Shown here: one piece after another, positions 37,611 through 45,692 of the stretch
Layout: the number at the start of each line of letters is the position of its first letter
How positions within the stretch are numbered: the first letter of the stretch is position 1
Origin: Arthrobacter sp. PM3
Lineage (GTDB): Bacteria > Actinomycetota > Actinomycetes > Actinomycetales > Micrococcaceae
DNA length: 64,000 bases
Assembly: GCF_003352915.1 (NCBI RefSeq)
Contig: NZ_CP022314.1
Location: 1,706,916-1,770,915 of the forward strand
Reading direction: 5' to 3'
Notes under the pieces: model-generated
What the model was told of the DNA's origin: nothing
Databases searched by the model: none
What the model saw: only the letters and a program-made list of their open reading frames with translations
Translations under genes and position numbers: made by a program

Positions 37611-38693
37611 ATGATCCGGCTCCGTAAGCTGGCGCGCGCCGCATCTCTACTGACCACCCCCTTAGCTCCAGAAGATATTCTGTCGCTCTTCAACCCTGTG
37701 TTCTCCGCCCGCCAATTGCGCGGCGTGGTCACCCGGGTGGTCCCGGAAACGGCCGATTCCGCCACCATTTTCTTCCGTCCCGGCCGCGGCTGGCAAGCGC
37801 ATCTTGCCGGCCAGTGGGCCAGAATCGGCGTCGAACTCGACGGCGTCCGCCACTGGCGGTCTTATTCGCTGAGCGCCCCTGCCGGCCAGGACCCCGCAAT
37901 CACCGTTACTGATATGGGCGCCGTTTCCGGGGCCCTCGTGCGCAACACCAAACCCGGCGACGTCCTGTTTCTGGCGCCCCCGCAGGGCGACTTTATCTTG
38001 CCGGAGCACCCTCGCCCGCTGCTCATGCTGACCGCGGGCAGCGGAATCACGCCGGTGATGTCGATGATCCGTACCTTGGTCCCGCACCGTCCCGATGCCG
38101 ACGTCGTGCTCATCCACACCGCGCGCACCGCCGCGGACTTTATCTTCCGTGAAGAACTCGCCGAACTCGCCGACCAGTTCCCCAACTTCCGCGTCGAGCA
38201 ATGGTTCACCAGCGAGAACGGCCGGCTGGACTTTACCTCCGCAGGTGACCTCGACCGCCTCTGCCCGGACTGGCGCCAGCGCGCCGCCTACGCGTGCGGC
38301 CCCGAAGAGTTCCTCAATGACACCGAGGCGCTTTGGGAGGCAGAGGCCGTCGACGCCCCGCCGGCCGAAACAGCCCCGCCGGGCACCCTGACCATTGAAC
38401 GCTTCACCGCCACCCTCGCCGCGGGTGCCGGGCACGACGGCGGGCTGGTCACCTTCGAAGCCTCCGACCGTGAAGTCGAAGCCGACGGCGACACCCCGCT
38501 GCTGGACGTCGGCGAAGACGCCGGGGTCCTCATGCCCAGCGGCTGCCGCATGGGCATCTGCCACAGCTGCCTCATCCCGCTGCGGGCCGGCCACGTCAGG
38601 GACCTCCGCACGGGCGAGGTCCACGGCGAGCCGGGCCAACTAATCCAGACGTGCGTGTCGGCAGCCGCCGGCCCCGTTAACCTCGACCTCTGA
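37611..38693 (+). CDS. Ferredoxin-NAD(P)H oxidoreductase with C-terminal [2Fe-2S] domain
   Basis: 360 residues. An FAD-binding domain (HWRSYSLSAP, the RxYS motif), an NAD(P)-binding domain (LLMLTAGSGITPVMSMIRTL and YACGPEEF) and a plant-type [2Fe-2S] ferredoxin domain with CRMGICHSC plus a later TCV cysteine. This is the electron-transfer partner for the desaturase encoded 13 nt downstream, as in the Rv3230c-DesA3 pair of mycobacteria. Electrons go NAD(P)H to FAD to [2Fe-2S] to the desaturase di-iron site. It is cytoplasmic. Confidence 0.93.
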   Translation: MIRLRKLARAASLLTTPLAPEDILSLFNPVFSARQLRGVVTRVVPETADSATIFFRPGRGWQAHLAGQWARIGVELDGVRHWRSYSLSAPAGQDPAITVTDMGAVSGALVRNTKPGDVLFLAPPQGDFILPEHPRPLLMLTAGSGITPVMSMIRTLVPHRPDADVVLIHTARTAADFIFREELAELADQFPNFRVEQWFTSENGRLDFTSAGDLDRLCPDWRQRAAYACGPEEFLNDTEALWEAEAVDAPPAETAPPGTLTIERFTATLAAGAGHDGGLVTFEASDREVEADGDTPLLDVGEDAGVLMPSGCRMGICHSCLIPLRAGHVRDLRTGEVHGEPGQLIQTCVSAAAGPVNLDL

Positions 38694-38706
38694 GGAGCAC
38701 CACCGC

Positions 38707-39939
38707 ATGACGATTGTTTCCAACAAGCCGGACCTTTCCGACACCGACTTCGACGCCGCTACTGGCGCCGACGCTGAGAACGCCGCCGATACCGCCGTGG
38801 CGGCGGCGGGAGCGGCAGCGAAGAAGCGGCCCGGCGCCCTCGCCGAAACCGGCAGCCCGCTCTTACGGCCGCCGGCGGCGGCGCACCTCTCCGACGAGCA
38901 AGTTGCGGAGCTGGGGCGTGAACTCGACGCCATCCGCGACGACATCCTCGCCAAGCGCGGCGCATCGGACGCGGCCTACATCCGCCGCCTGATCAAGATC
39001 CAGCGCGGCCTGGAGCTCTCGGGCCGCGCATTGCTCCTCATGGGCCGCAAGAAGCCCGCCTGGATCGCCGGCACCACGCTGCTGAGCTTCGCCAAGATCC
39101 TGGAAAACATGGAACTGGGGCACAACATCCTGCACGGCCAGTGGGACTGGATGCGCGACCCGGACATCCACTCCACCACGTGGGAATGGGACTTTGTCAC
39201 CCCCGCGCGCTCCTGGCAGCACACCCACAACGACCTCCACCACCGCTGGACCAACGTGGTCGGCAAGGACAACGACATCGGATACAACCTCCTGCGGATG
39301 GACCCGGACCAGAAATGGACGCCGTTCAACCTGGGCAATCCGTTGTACAACGCGCTGCTGGCACCGGTCTTCGAGTGGGGCATCGCGATTTACGACCTCG
39401 AACTGGTCGAATACCAGGAGGGCAAGAAGTCGAAGGAAGCCCTCGTCAAGGACCTGAAGGCTCTCGGCCGCAAGGCCCTGAAGCAGTTCACCAAGGATTA
39501 CGCCGCCACGCCCGCGGTCGCTATGCTGACCGGCTCCGGCAAGCAGGCCCTATACGGCACCCTGACCGCGAACGCCGTCCGCAACGTGTGGGCGCATGCC
39601 GTGATTTTCTGCGGCCACTTCCCGGAGGGCACTGACACCTTCACCGAGGAGATGGTGGACGGCGAGACCCGCGGCGACTGGTACGTGCGGCAGATGATCG
39701 GTTCGGCCAACATCTCCGGCTCCAGGTTCATGCACCTCATGTCCGGCAACCTCTCGCACCAGATTGAACACCACCTGTTCCCGGACCTGCCGTCGAACCG
39801 CTATGCGGAGGTGGCCCCGAAAGTGCAGGAGATCTGCAAGCGCTACGGCCTGCCGTACACCACCGGTCCGTTGCTGAAGCAGGTCGGCTCCACCTGGGGC
39901 AAGATCTTCAAGCTGGCCCTGCCCCCGAAGAAAGCCTAG
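38707..39939 (+). CDS. Fatty-acid (acyl-CoA delta-9 type) desaturase
   Basis: 410 residues, integral membrane di-iron desaturase. The histidine boxes are H-N-I-L-H at 139-143, H-T-H-N-D-L-H-H at 172-179 and H-Q-I-E-H-H at 351-356. It introduces a cis double bond in membrane acyl chains and so tunes fluidity, for example in the cold. About 45 N-terminal residues are Ala-rich and not conserved. Preceded by GAGGAGC, co-transcribed with the reductase, and probably regulated by the divergent PucR protein. Overall layout is like mycobacterial DesA3. Confidence 0.93.
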   Translation: MTIVSNKPDLSDTDFDAATGADAENAADTAVAAAGAAAKKRPGALAETGSPLLRPPAAAHLSDEQVAELGRELDAIRDDILAKRGASDAAYIRRLIKIQRGLELSGRALLLMGRKKPAWIAGTTLLSFAKILENMELGHNILHGQWDWMRDPDIHSTTWEWDFVTPARSWQHTHNDLHHRWTNVVGKDNDIGYNLLRMDPDQKWTPFNLGNPLYNALLAPVFEWGIAIYDLELVEYQEGKKSKEALVKDLKALGRKALKQFTKDYAATPAVAMLTGSGKQALYGTLTANAVRNVWAHAVIFCGHFPEGTDTFTEEMVDGETRGDWYVRQMIGSANISGSRFMHLMSGNLSHQIEHHLFPDLPSNRYAEVAPKVQEICKRYGLPYTTGPLLKQVGSTWGKIFKLALPPKKA

Positions 39940-40071
39940 GCCGCACGGCGCGGGCCGCCGGGCCCAAGGCTATCCGTTGAAGGCTGCCACGGCGCGCCCC
40001 CGCCTGCGTCGAACGAATATTCAACCAGCCGCCGTACCCTACAGTGGACGCAATCACTGAGGGGGGCCCAC

Positions 40072-40836
40072 ATGGCATGTGCCGGTTGCACGACATCTTC
40101 ACCGCTTGGCTTTGATTTCAGCATGGCTTTCCAGCCGATCTATGACGCCGTCGCAGGCCGGGTGTGGGGATACGAGGCACTGGTCCGGGGCTTATCGGGC
40201 GAGGGGGCTTATGAGGTCCTGTCCAAGGTCTCGCCGGAACAGCGGTATCGGTTCGACCAGGCCTGCCGCGTCAAGGCGATCGAGCTGGCGTCGCGCCTGT
40301 TTCCCGCCGGTGAGGATCTGATGCTGTCGATCAATTTCATGCCGAATGCGGTGTACGAACCGGCTGCCTGCCTGCGCGCGACGCTGCTGGCGGCCGGGCG
40401 GTGCAGCTTTCCGACGTCGTCCATCATGTTCGAGTTCACGGAAAACGAGGAGGTCTCGGACACCGCCCACCTCACAAACATCATCACCGAATACCGCAAG
40501 CATGGTTTCACCACCGCCATCGACGACTTCGGTGCTGGCCATGCGGGGCTGGGCCTCCTGGTTGATTTCCAGCCGGACCTGATCAAGATCGACATGAAGC
40601 TCATCCGGGACATCGACACCAGCCCGGCCCGCCGGGCCGTCGTGGCTGGCATCGTCGGCATCGCGAAGGAGCTCGAGGTCACCGTACTCGCGGAAGGCAT
40701 CGAGAGTGAGGCGGAGTTCCTGGGCCTGAGCGCAGCCGGCATCCGCCTGTTCCAGGGCTACTGGTTTGGGAAGCCGGCATTCGAGGAGCTTCCGCAAGTG
40801 CGTCCCGCTGTTTTGGGCGCGGCCGCCGTCGGTTAG
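40072..40836 (+). CDS. EAL-domain cyclic di-GMP phosphodiesterase
   Basis: 254 residues, an EAL domain with almost nothing else. E-A-L at 35-37 (YEALVRG), the Asn in LSINFMP, EFTENE, DDFGAG, LIKIDMKLI, AEGIES and the Gln in FQGYWFGKP are all in place, so it should hydrolyse c-di-GMP to pGpG. The N-terminus MACAGC has two cysteines that could bind metal or sense redox. No GGDEF, sensor domain or membrane helix. GAGGGGGG precedes the ATG. The next gene is convergent; target process unknown. Confidence 0.9.
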   Translation: MACAGCTTSSPLGFDFSMAFQPIYDAVAGRVWGYEALVRGLSGEGAYEVLSKVSPEQRYRFDQACRVKAIELASRLFPAGEDLMLSINFMPNAVYEPAACLRATLLAAGRCSFPTSSIMFEFTENEEVSDTAHLTNIITEYRKHGFTTAIDDFGAGHAGLGLLVDFQPDLIKIDMKLIRDIDTSPARRAVVAGIVGIAKELEVTVLAEGIESEAEFLGLSAAGIRLFQGYWFGKPAFEELPQVRPAVLGAAAVG

Positions 40837-40886
40837 CGCGCGGGCGCCACGGCAAATTCGCACCCGCCTGCCGCGGCAGGCAGCGC

Positions 40887-41522
40887 TCAGGGCTTGCTCG
40901 CTGCCCCCAGGACATGCGCCAGCCGCGGATTGCCCGGGAGGACGGAGTAGCCGAAGCGCTCCAGGTCCTGCACGGTGAGGCCCGCCCCGGCAATGAGCGC
41001 GGCGGTGTCGCGGTTGGGGTGGCACCCGCCCGCCATCCTGCTCCACAGTGGTGCGGCCAGATCCTCGACGGCCGCCACCACGCGGTGGGCCGAACGGACG
41101 TGCTCATAGAACAGCAGCAGACCGCCGGGCCGAAGGACCCGGACCACCTCCGCCAGGGCGGCAGCCGGGTCCGGCACGCTGCACAGCACCAGGCTGGAGA
41201 CGACGACGTCCACCGAACCGTCCGCGGCGGGCAGCGACTCCGCCACCCCGTCCTTCACGGTCACCGGTACGGGCGCCTTGCCGGCGGCGGCTTGGGCCAG
41301 CTTCCGGAGCGTGGGGTCCGGTTCAAGGGCCAGGACGCCCGTCACCGCGGCAGGGTAAAAAGGGAAGGTGGCCCCGTAGCCTGCGCCGATTTCGACGACA
41401 ACGCCGTGCGCGCCCGCCAGGAGGCGCCGCCGGTGCTCCGCCGCCCCGCGGGCGTCCATCCGCGGACCCATCCGGGCGAAACGTGCTCCGAACGATGAGC
41501 CGCGGGGCGTTGATTCAGGCAT
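40887..41522 (-). CDS. Class I SAM-dependent methyltransferase in the copper cluster
   Basis: 211 residues. The SAM-binding motif I VVVEIGAGYGATFPFY, an acidic loop end LALEPDP, DGSVDVVVSSLVLCSV and LRPGGLLLFYEHV match UbiE/Methyltransf_11-type enzymes. It starts 17 nt after the copper ATPase stop with GAGGAG at a good distance, so it is in the same operon. Substrate unknown. No Cys/His-rich metal site, so a direct copper role is not evident; it may have joined the operon by chance. Confidence 0.85.
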   Translation of the reverse strand: MPESTPRGSSFGARFARMGPRMDARGAAEHRRRLLAGAHGVVVEIGAGYGATFPFYPAAVTGVLALEPDPTLRKLAQAAAGKAPVPVTVKDGVAESLPAADGSVDVVVSSLVLCSVPDPAAALAEVVRVLRPGGLLLFYEHVRSAHRVVAAVEDLAAPLWSRMAGGCHPNRDTAALIAGAGLTVQDLERFGYSVLPGNPRLAHVLGAASKP

Positions 41523-41538
41523 CGGCAATCTCCTCGGG

Positions 41539-43722
41539 TCAGCCGGCCGTGGCCGGGTTGAGCTTGAGCCTGCGCAACAGCTGGGCATTCAGGGCAACCA
41601 CAATGGTCGACGCCGACATCATGATGGCGCCCGCGGCGGGGGAGAGCACGATCCCGGCGAAGGCGAGGACCCCGGCCGCCAGCGGCACGGAGATGACGTT
41701 GTAGCCCGTGGCCCACACGAGGTTCTGCCACATCTTCCGGTAACTCGCCCGCGACAGATCGAGCATCGACAGCACGGCCCGGGGGTCATTGCCGGCCAGG
41801 ACCACCCCGGCGGATTCCACGGCCACGTCCGTGCCGCCGCCAATCGCGATCCCCACCTCGGCCCGTGCCAGCGCGGGGGAGTCGTTGACGCCGTCGCCCA
41901 CCATGGCCACTTTCAGCCTGCGGGCCTGCAGCTCCGCCACCTTCTTGTCCTTGTCCGCCGGGAGAACCTCTGCGAAGACTTCATCGATGCCGAGATCGGC
42001 GGCGACAGCGTCAGCGACCTGCCGGGCGTCGCCGGTGATCATGGCCACCTTGATGCCCCTGGCCTGGAGGGCCCGCACGGCCTGGCGGGACTCGGGCCGG
42101 ACGGCATCCTCGAGACTGACGGCGCCCAGGACGGTGCCGCCGTCGACCACGTGAAGCACGGCGGCGCCGCGCTCCAGCCAGACCCCGGTGACGGCGGCGA
42201 GGGACTGCGGTTCCTGCAGCCCCAGCTCCCGGAGCAGGGCGGGGCCGCCGACATGGACCGTCCGGCCGTCGACCGTGGCGCGGACGCCGCGGCCCGTCAG
42301 TGACATGAAGCCTGACGCTGTCGGGATGTCCAGCCCGCGGGCCCGGGCGGCGGCGACGATCGAACGGGCCACCGGGTGCTCGCTGTCTGCCTCCACGGCG
42401 GCAGCCAGGGCCAGCACGGCGTCCCGGCCGGCGGCTGTGTTGTTGCCCGTGCTGTCGCCTGCGGCGGCCGCGGCGACGCCCTTGAGCTCCGGCTCGCCCC
42501 TGGTCAGGGTCCCGGTCTTGTCGAAGAGCACGACGTCGACAGTCCGCATGCGCTCCAGTGCCATCCGGTTCTTGATCAGGACGCCGGCCCGGGCCGCCCG
42601 CTCGGTGGAGATGGCGATGACCAGCGGGATGGCAAGGCCCAGTGCATGCGGGCAGGCGATCACGAGGACGGTCACGGTGCGGGTGACGGCGTCAGTGACG
42701 CTGCCCATCAGGGTCCAGAAGATGAAAGTGAGAACACCTGTGCCGGCGGCGAAGTAGAACAGGAACGCGGCGGCCCTGTCGGCAAGGGCCTGGGCCCGGG
42801 ACGATGAAGCCTGCGCCTCGGCCACGAGACGCTGGATCCCGGCCAGGGCAGTGTCCTCGCCGATCGCCGAAACCAGGACCCGGACGGAGTTGTCCGTGGC
42901 GATGGTGCCTGCCACCACGGGATCGCCAAGGGTTCGCAGGACGGTCTTCGATTCGCCCGTGATCATCGATTCGTCGAATTCGGCCTGGCCGTCACTGACC
43001 GTGCCGTCCGCCGGCATCCGGCCGCCCGGGCGCACCAGGATTGTGTCGCCGGCGCGGAGCTCCGCGACACTGACCGTCTCCGTCCCGGCGCCGGTGACCC
43101 GCTCCGCCTCGTCGGGCAGCAGCGCCGCCAGCGCATCCAGCGCCCCCTGGGCCGAGCCGAGGGCGCGCATCTCGATCCAGTGGCCCAGCAGCATGATGGG
43201 CACCAGGAGCGCCAGCTCCCACCAGAAGTCGAGGTCGAAGCCGCCGAGACCCAGGGTGGTCACCCATGAGGCGACGAACGCGACGCTGATGGCCATGGCG
43301 ATCAGCAGCATCATCCCCGGTTTGCGCGTCCGCAGTTCGTCGAGCCCGCCCTTGAGGAACGGCCGGCCGCCGTAAACAAAGATCGCAGTGCCAAGCACGG
43401 GCGGAATCCAGGCCGAGCCCGGGAAAGCCGGGGGCTCGTAGCCGAGCAGATCCGCGAACATGGGGCTGAAGAAGACCACCGGTACCGCCAAGGCAACGCT
43501 CACCCAGAACCTGTCCCTGAACATGGCGACGCTGTGCCCGGCGTGCTGGCCGTGGCTGTGCACCATGTGGTCGTCCGCGGCGGCGCCGGCCGCGGCGTGG
43601 CCCGCTACAGAGTGGTCCATAGCGGAGTGGCTTGTCGCTGCGGTGCCCGTGTCGGCGTGGCCGGCTGCGGTGTGCCCTGCGGTTCCCTGCCTGCTGTCCG
43701 GGGTGGTGTGACGGTGTTCCAT
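41539..43722 (-). CDS. copB: Copper-translocating P-type ATPase (CopB-like, CPH type)
   Basis: 727 residues. A His/Met-rich N-terminal tail (residues 1-65, many HTT, GHA and HSH units) binds metal. The membrane ion motif is C-P-H at 357-359 (IACPHALGLA), which marks the IB-3 (CopB-type) group, not the C-P-C of CopA. The phosphorylation site D401-K-T-G-T, TGES, HP and GDGVNDSPAL are present. It exports copper (Cu+ or Cu2+) to the outside using ATP. A CsoR-like palindrome lies 45 nt upstream. Symbol given on motif type only. Confidence 0.92.
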   Translation of the reverse strand: MEHRHTTPDSRQGTAGHTAAGHADTGTAATSHSAMDHSVAGHAAAGAAADDHMVHSHGQHAGHSVAMFRDRFWVSVALAVPVVFFSPMFADLLGYEPPAFPGSAWIPPVLGTAIFVYGGRPFLKGGLDELRTRKPGMMLLIAMAISVAFVASWVTTLGLGGFDLDFWWELALLVPIMLLGHWIEMRALGSAQGALDALAALLPDEAERVTGAGTETVSVAELRAGDTILVRPGGRMPADGTVSDGQAEFDESMITGESKTVLRTLGDPVVAGTIATDNSVRVLVSAIGEDTALAGIQRLVAEAQASSSRAQALADRAAAFLFYFAAGTGVLTFIFWTLMGSVTDAVTRTVTVLVIACPHALGLAIPLVIAISTERAARAGVLIKNRMALERMRTVDVVLFDKTGTLTRGEPELKGVAAAAAGDSTGNNTAAGRDAVLALAAAVEADSEHPVARSIVAAARARGLDIPTASGFMSLTGRGVRATVDGRTVHVGGPALLRELGLQEPQSLAAVTGVWLERGAAVLHVVDGGTVLGAVSLEDAVRPESRQAVRALQARGIKVAMITGDARQVADAVAADLGIDEVFAEVLPADKDKKVAELQARRLKVAMVGDGVNDSPALARAEVGIAIGGGTDVAVESAGVVLAGNDPRAVLSMLDLSRASYRKMWQNLVWATGYNVISVPLAAGVLAFAGIVLSPAAGAIMMSASTIVVALNAQLLRRLKLNPATAG

Positions 43723-43766
43723 GGTGCGTGCTCCTGACGGAAGTCCAGTCGTCTTCGAACGCTCCC

Positions 43767-43789
43767 AACATACCCCCGGGGGGTATGTT
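43767..43789. promoter_or_regulatory. CsoR-like copper operator upstream of the copper ATPase gene
   Basis: A perfect 23-bp palindrome: AACATACCCCC, one central base, and its exact complement. It fits the known CsoR operator core (TACCCC...GGGGTA), the Cu(I)-responsive repressor site. It lies in the 81-nt gap between the oxidase and ATPase genes, 45 nt before the ATPase ATG. No csoR gene is in the window. Confidence 0.8.
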
Positions 43790-43803
43790 CCGCAAGGGTT
43801 TGC

Positions 43804-45282
43804 TCAGCGGACCTCGATCACGCCCATCATCCCCAGGTCCTCATGGTCGAGGATGTGGCAGTGGTACGCGGACCGGCCGGCGAAGTCCTTGAAGGCGATC
43901 CTGACCGTCACCTGTCCATTCGCCGGCACGTTGACCACGTCCTGCCACGTGGGGACGGCGGGGGCTGCGCCATTGGCCGAGATGAGCTGCATCGGCCACA
44001 CATGCAGGTGAAACGGATGGTCCATGGGGCTGGTGTTGACCACCGTCCATTCCTCCACGCTGCCTGCCGCCACCCTGGTGTCGGTCCTGGCCGCGTCGAA
44101 TTCCCTGCCGTTGATCGTAAAGGCCATCATGCCGGAGCCGCCTCCGCCCATGCTCCCGGCGCCCATGCCTGCCGCGAGCAGGAACCGCCGGTGCGCGGCG
44201 ACGGGAAGCTCCCTCAGGTCCGCGGCCGCCGGCCGGGGCGGCAAGCCGGCGGGGGCGGCGGCCGGTTCGCCCGCCACTTGGAGCGTTGCCAGTGCGACTC
44301 CCTGGGACTGGTCCGGCGTGTCGCGGCCCGCAGGGCCCCGGCCCATCATTCCGGGCATGCTGCCACGGTCATAGTAGGCGGCCCGCAGCACCGATCCGCC
44401 GGCCGCCGCCGTCACCAGGAGGTCCGCCCGGTTTCCGGGCGCCAGGAGCACCTCGGTGACGGGTTCCGGCGGCTGGAAACGCCCGGAGTCCAGGCCGAGC
44501 AGCTGCAGGTCCTGTCCGGCCAGCTGCAGCAGGAGGTAGCGGGACACGCAGGCATTGACCAGCCGCCACCTTTCCCGCTGCCCGGGCAGCGCGCTGATCA
44601 GGGGGTTGCTTTGGCCGTTGACGAGCACCAGGCCGCCTTCCCTGCCGGCCATGCGCTCTGCCTGCGGGACGCGGCGGACGTTTCCCGCGGCGTCCAGGTC
44701 CGTGTCGGAGACCACCAGCACGCGGTCCATGGCGGCCGGAACAGGCTCGTTGTCCTCGACAATGATGGCCCCGAAGAGGCCGCCGAAGACCTGCCCCGCG
44801 ACCATGCCGTGGTGGTGCGGGTGGTACCAGTAGACGCCGGCCGGGTGGTCAGCGGGCAGGCGGTATTCGTAGTCGAAACTGCCGCCCGGGGCGACCGTCA
44901 CGAACACGTTGTCGCCGTTTCCCTGCGGGGACACATGGAGCCCGTGCAGGTGAAGGTTGGTGGGCTCGGCCAGCCGGTTCAGCAGCCGGATGCGGAGCAG
45001 GTCCCCGGCGCGCAGCCGCAGTGTGGGGCCGGGACTGGTCCCGTTGTAACCAAGAGCTGTGGCCTGGCGGCCGCCCAGCTCCAAGGTGGCCGGGGCTGCC
45101 TCCAACTCGAGCGCCAAGGTTCCGCCGGCGCTGCTCCGCTCCGCCGGATGCGTCAAAGCGGCCCCGGCAACCGGCGCCCTTTGGGACGTCAGTGTCCAGG
45201 CGAGTCCCGCCGCTCCCACGGCCGTGGCGGCCACGCCAACCCCGCCCATCAACAGGGCATTGCGGCGGCTCAGGGGTTGCAC
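43804..45282 (-). CDS. Multicopper oxidase (CueO/laccase-like)
   Basis: 492 residues. Twin-arginine-like signal (SRRNALLMGGVGV) then three cupredoxin domains. Copper ligands are seen in HLHG, HPHHHG, HPFHLHVWP and YHCHILDHEDLGMM (type 1, 2 and 3 sites). It oxidises Cu(I) to the less toxic Cu(II) outside the membrane, the usual partner of a copper ATPase. A Met-rich, Gly-rich stretch (GMGAGSMGGGGSGMM) resembles the copper-binding loop of CueO. The GTG start overlaps the stop of the SHOCT gene by one base. Confidence 0.93.
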   Translation of the reverse strand: MQPLSRRNALLMGGVGVAATAVGAAGLAWTLTSQRAPVAGAALTHPAERSSAGGTLALELEAAPATLELGGRQATALGYNGTSPGPTLRLRAGDLLRIRLLNRLAEPTNLHLHGLHVSPQGNGDNVFVTVAPGGSFDYEYRLPADHPAGVYWYHPHHHGMVAGQVFGGLFGAIIVEDNEPVPAAMDRVLVVSDTDLDAAGNVRRVPQAERMAGREGGLVLVNGQSNPLISALPGQRERWRLVNACVSRYLLLQLAGQDLQLLGLDSGRFQPPEPVTEVLLAPGNRADLLVTAAAGGSVLRAAYYDRGSMPGMMGRGPAGRDTPDQSQGVALATLQVAGEPAAAPAGLPPRPAAADLRELPVAAHRRFLLAAGMGAGSMGGGGSGMMAFTINGREFDAARTDTRVAAGSVEEWTVVNTSPMDHPFHLHVWPMQLISANGAAPAVPTWQDVVNVPANGQVTVRIAFKDFAGRSAYHCHILDHEDLGMMGVIEVR

Positions 45283-45617
45283 TAGGGCTCCTCGCCCAGC
45301 ACTTTCAGGCTCTCGCGGTACTGCTCAACGGACACCTCGCCGCGCGCAAAGCGTTCGTCAAGGATCAGGCGGGCCTGGGACCGTCCCTGGGCAGGGGGAA
45401 CAGGGGGAGTGCCGGGAGGCGGGGCGGCCTGCCCGGGTGGAGGGAACTGTCCGGCGGTGTGCGGGGGCGGCGGGGGCAGCCCCGGTCCGGGGCTGCCGTG
45501 GCTAATGCCGCCGGTCAGGAGCCGGATGGCCAGGATGACCAGGACCGCGATGCCGGCCAGCAGAAACACGCCCCAAAGCCACATCCAGCCCATTTCAAAG
45601 CCATAACCCCACATCAT
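45282..45617 (-). CDS. Small SHOCT-domain membrane protein
   Basis: 111 residues from ATG 45617, with GGAGGGG upstream. The N-terminus is Met/Trp/Gly-rich (MMWGYGFEMGWMWLWG) with one hydrophobic helix (about 9-35), a Pro-rich linker and a C-terminal SHOCT motif (ARLILDERFARGEVSVEQYRESLKVL), a short oligomerisation helix. First gene of the copper unit, translationally coupled to the oxidase. The Met-rich start may bind copper; function unproven. Confidence 0.82.
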   Translation of the reverse strand: MMWGYGFEMGWMWLWGVFLLAGIAVLVILAIRLLTGGISHGSPGPGLPPPPPHTAGQFPPPGQAAPPPGTPPVPPAQGRSQARLILDERFARGEVSVEQYRESLKVLGEEP

Positions 45618-45692
45618 GATGGATCCCCTCCGCACGGCCTACAACCTCATCGTGCGCCCGCCGGAAGTGCCGTGCAAGGGTCCTATGGGGCC

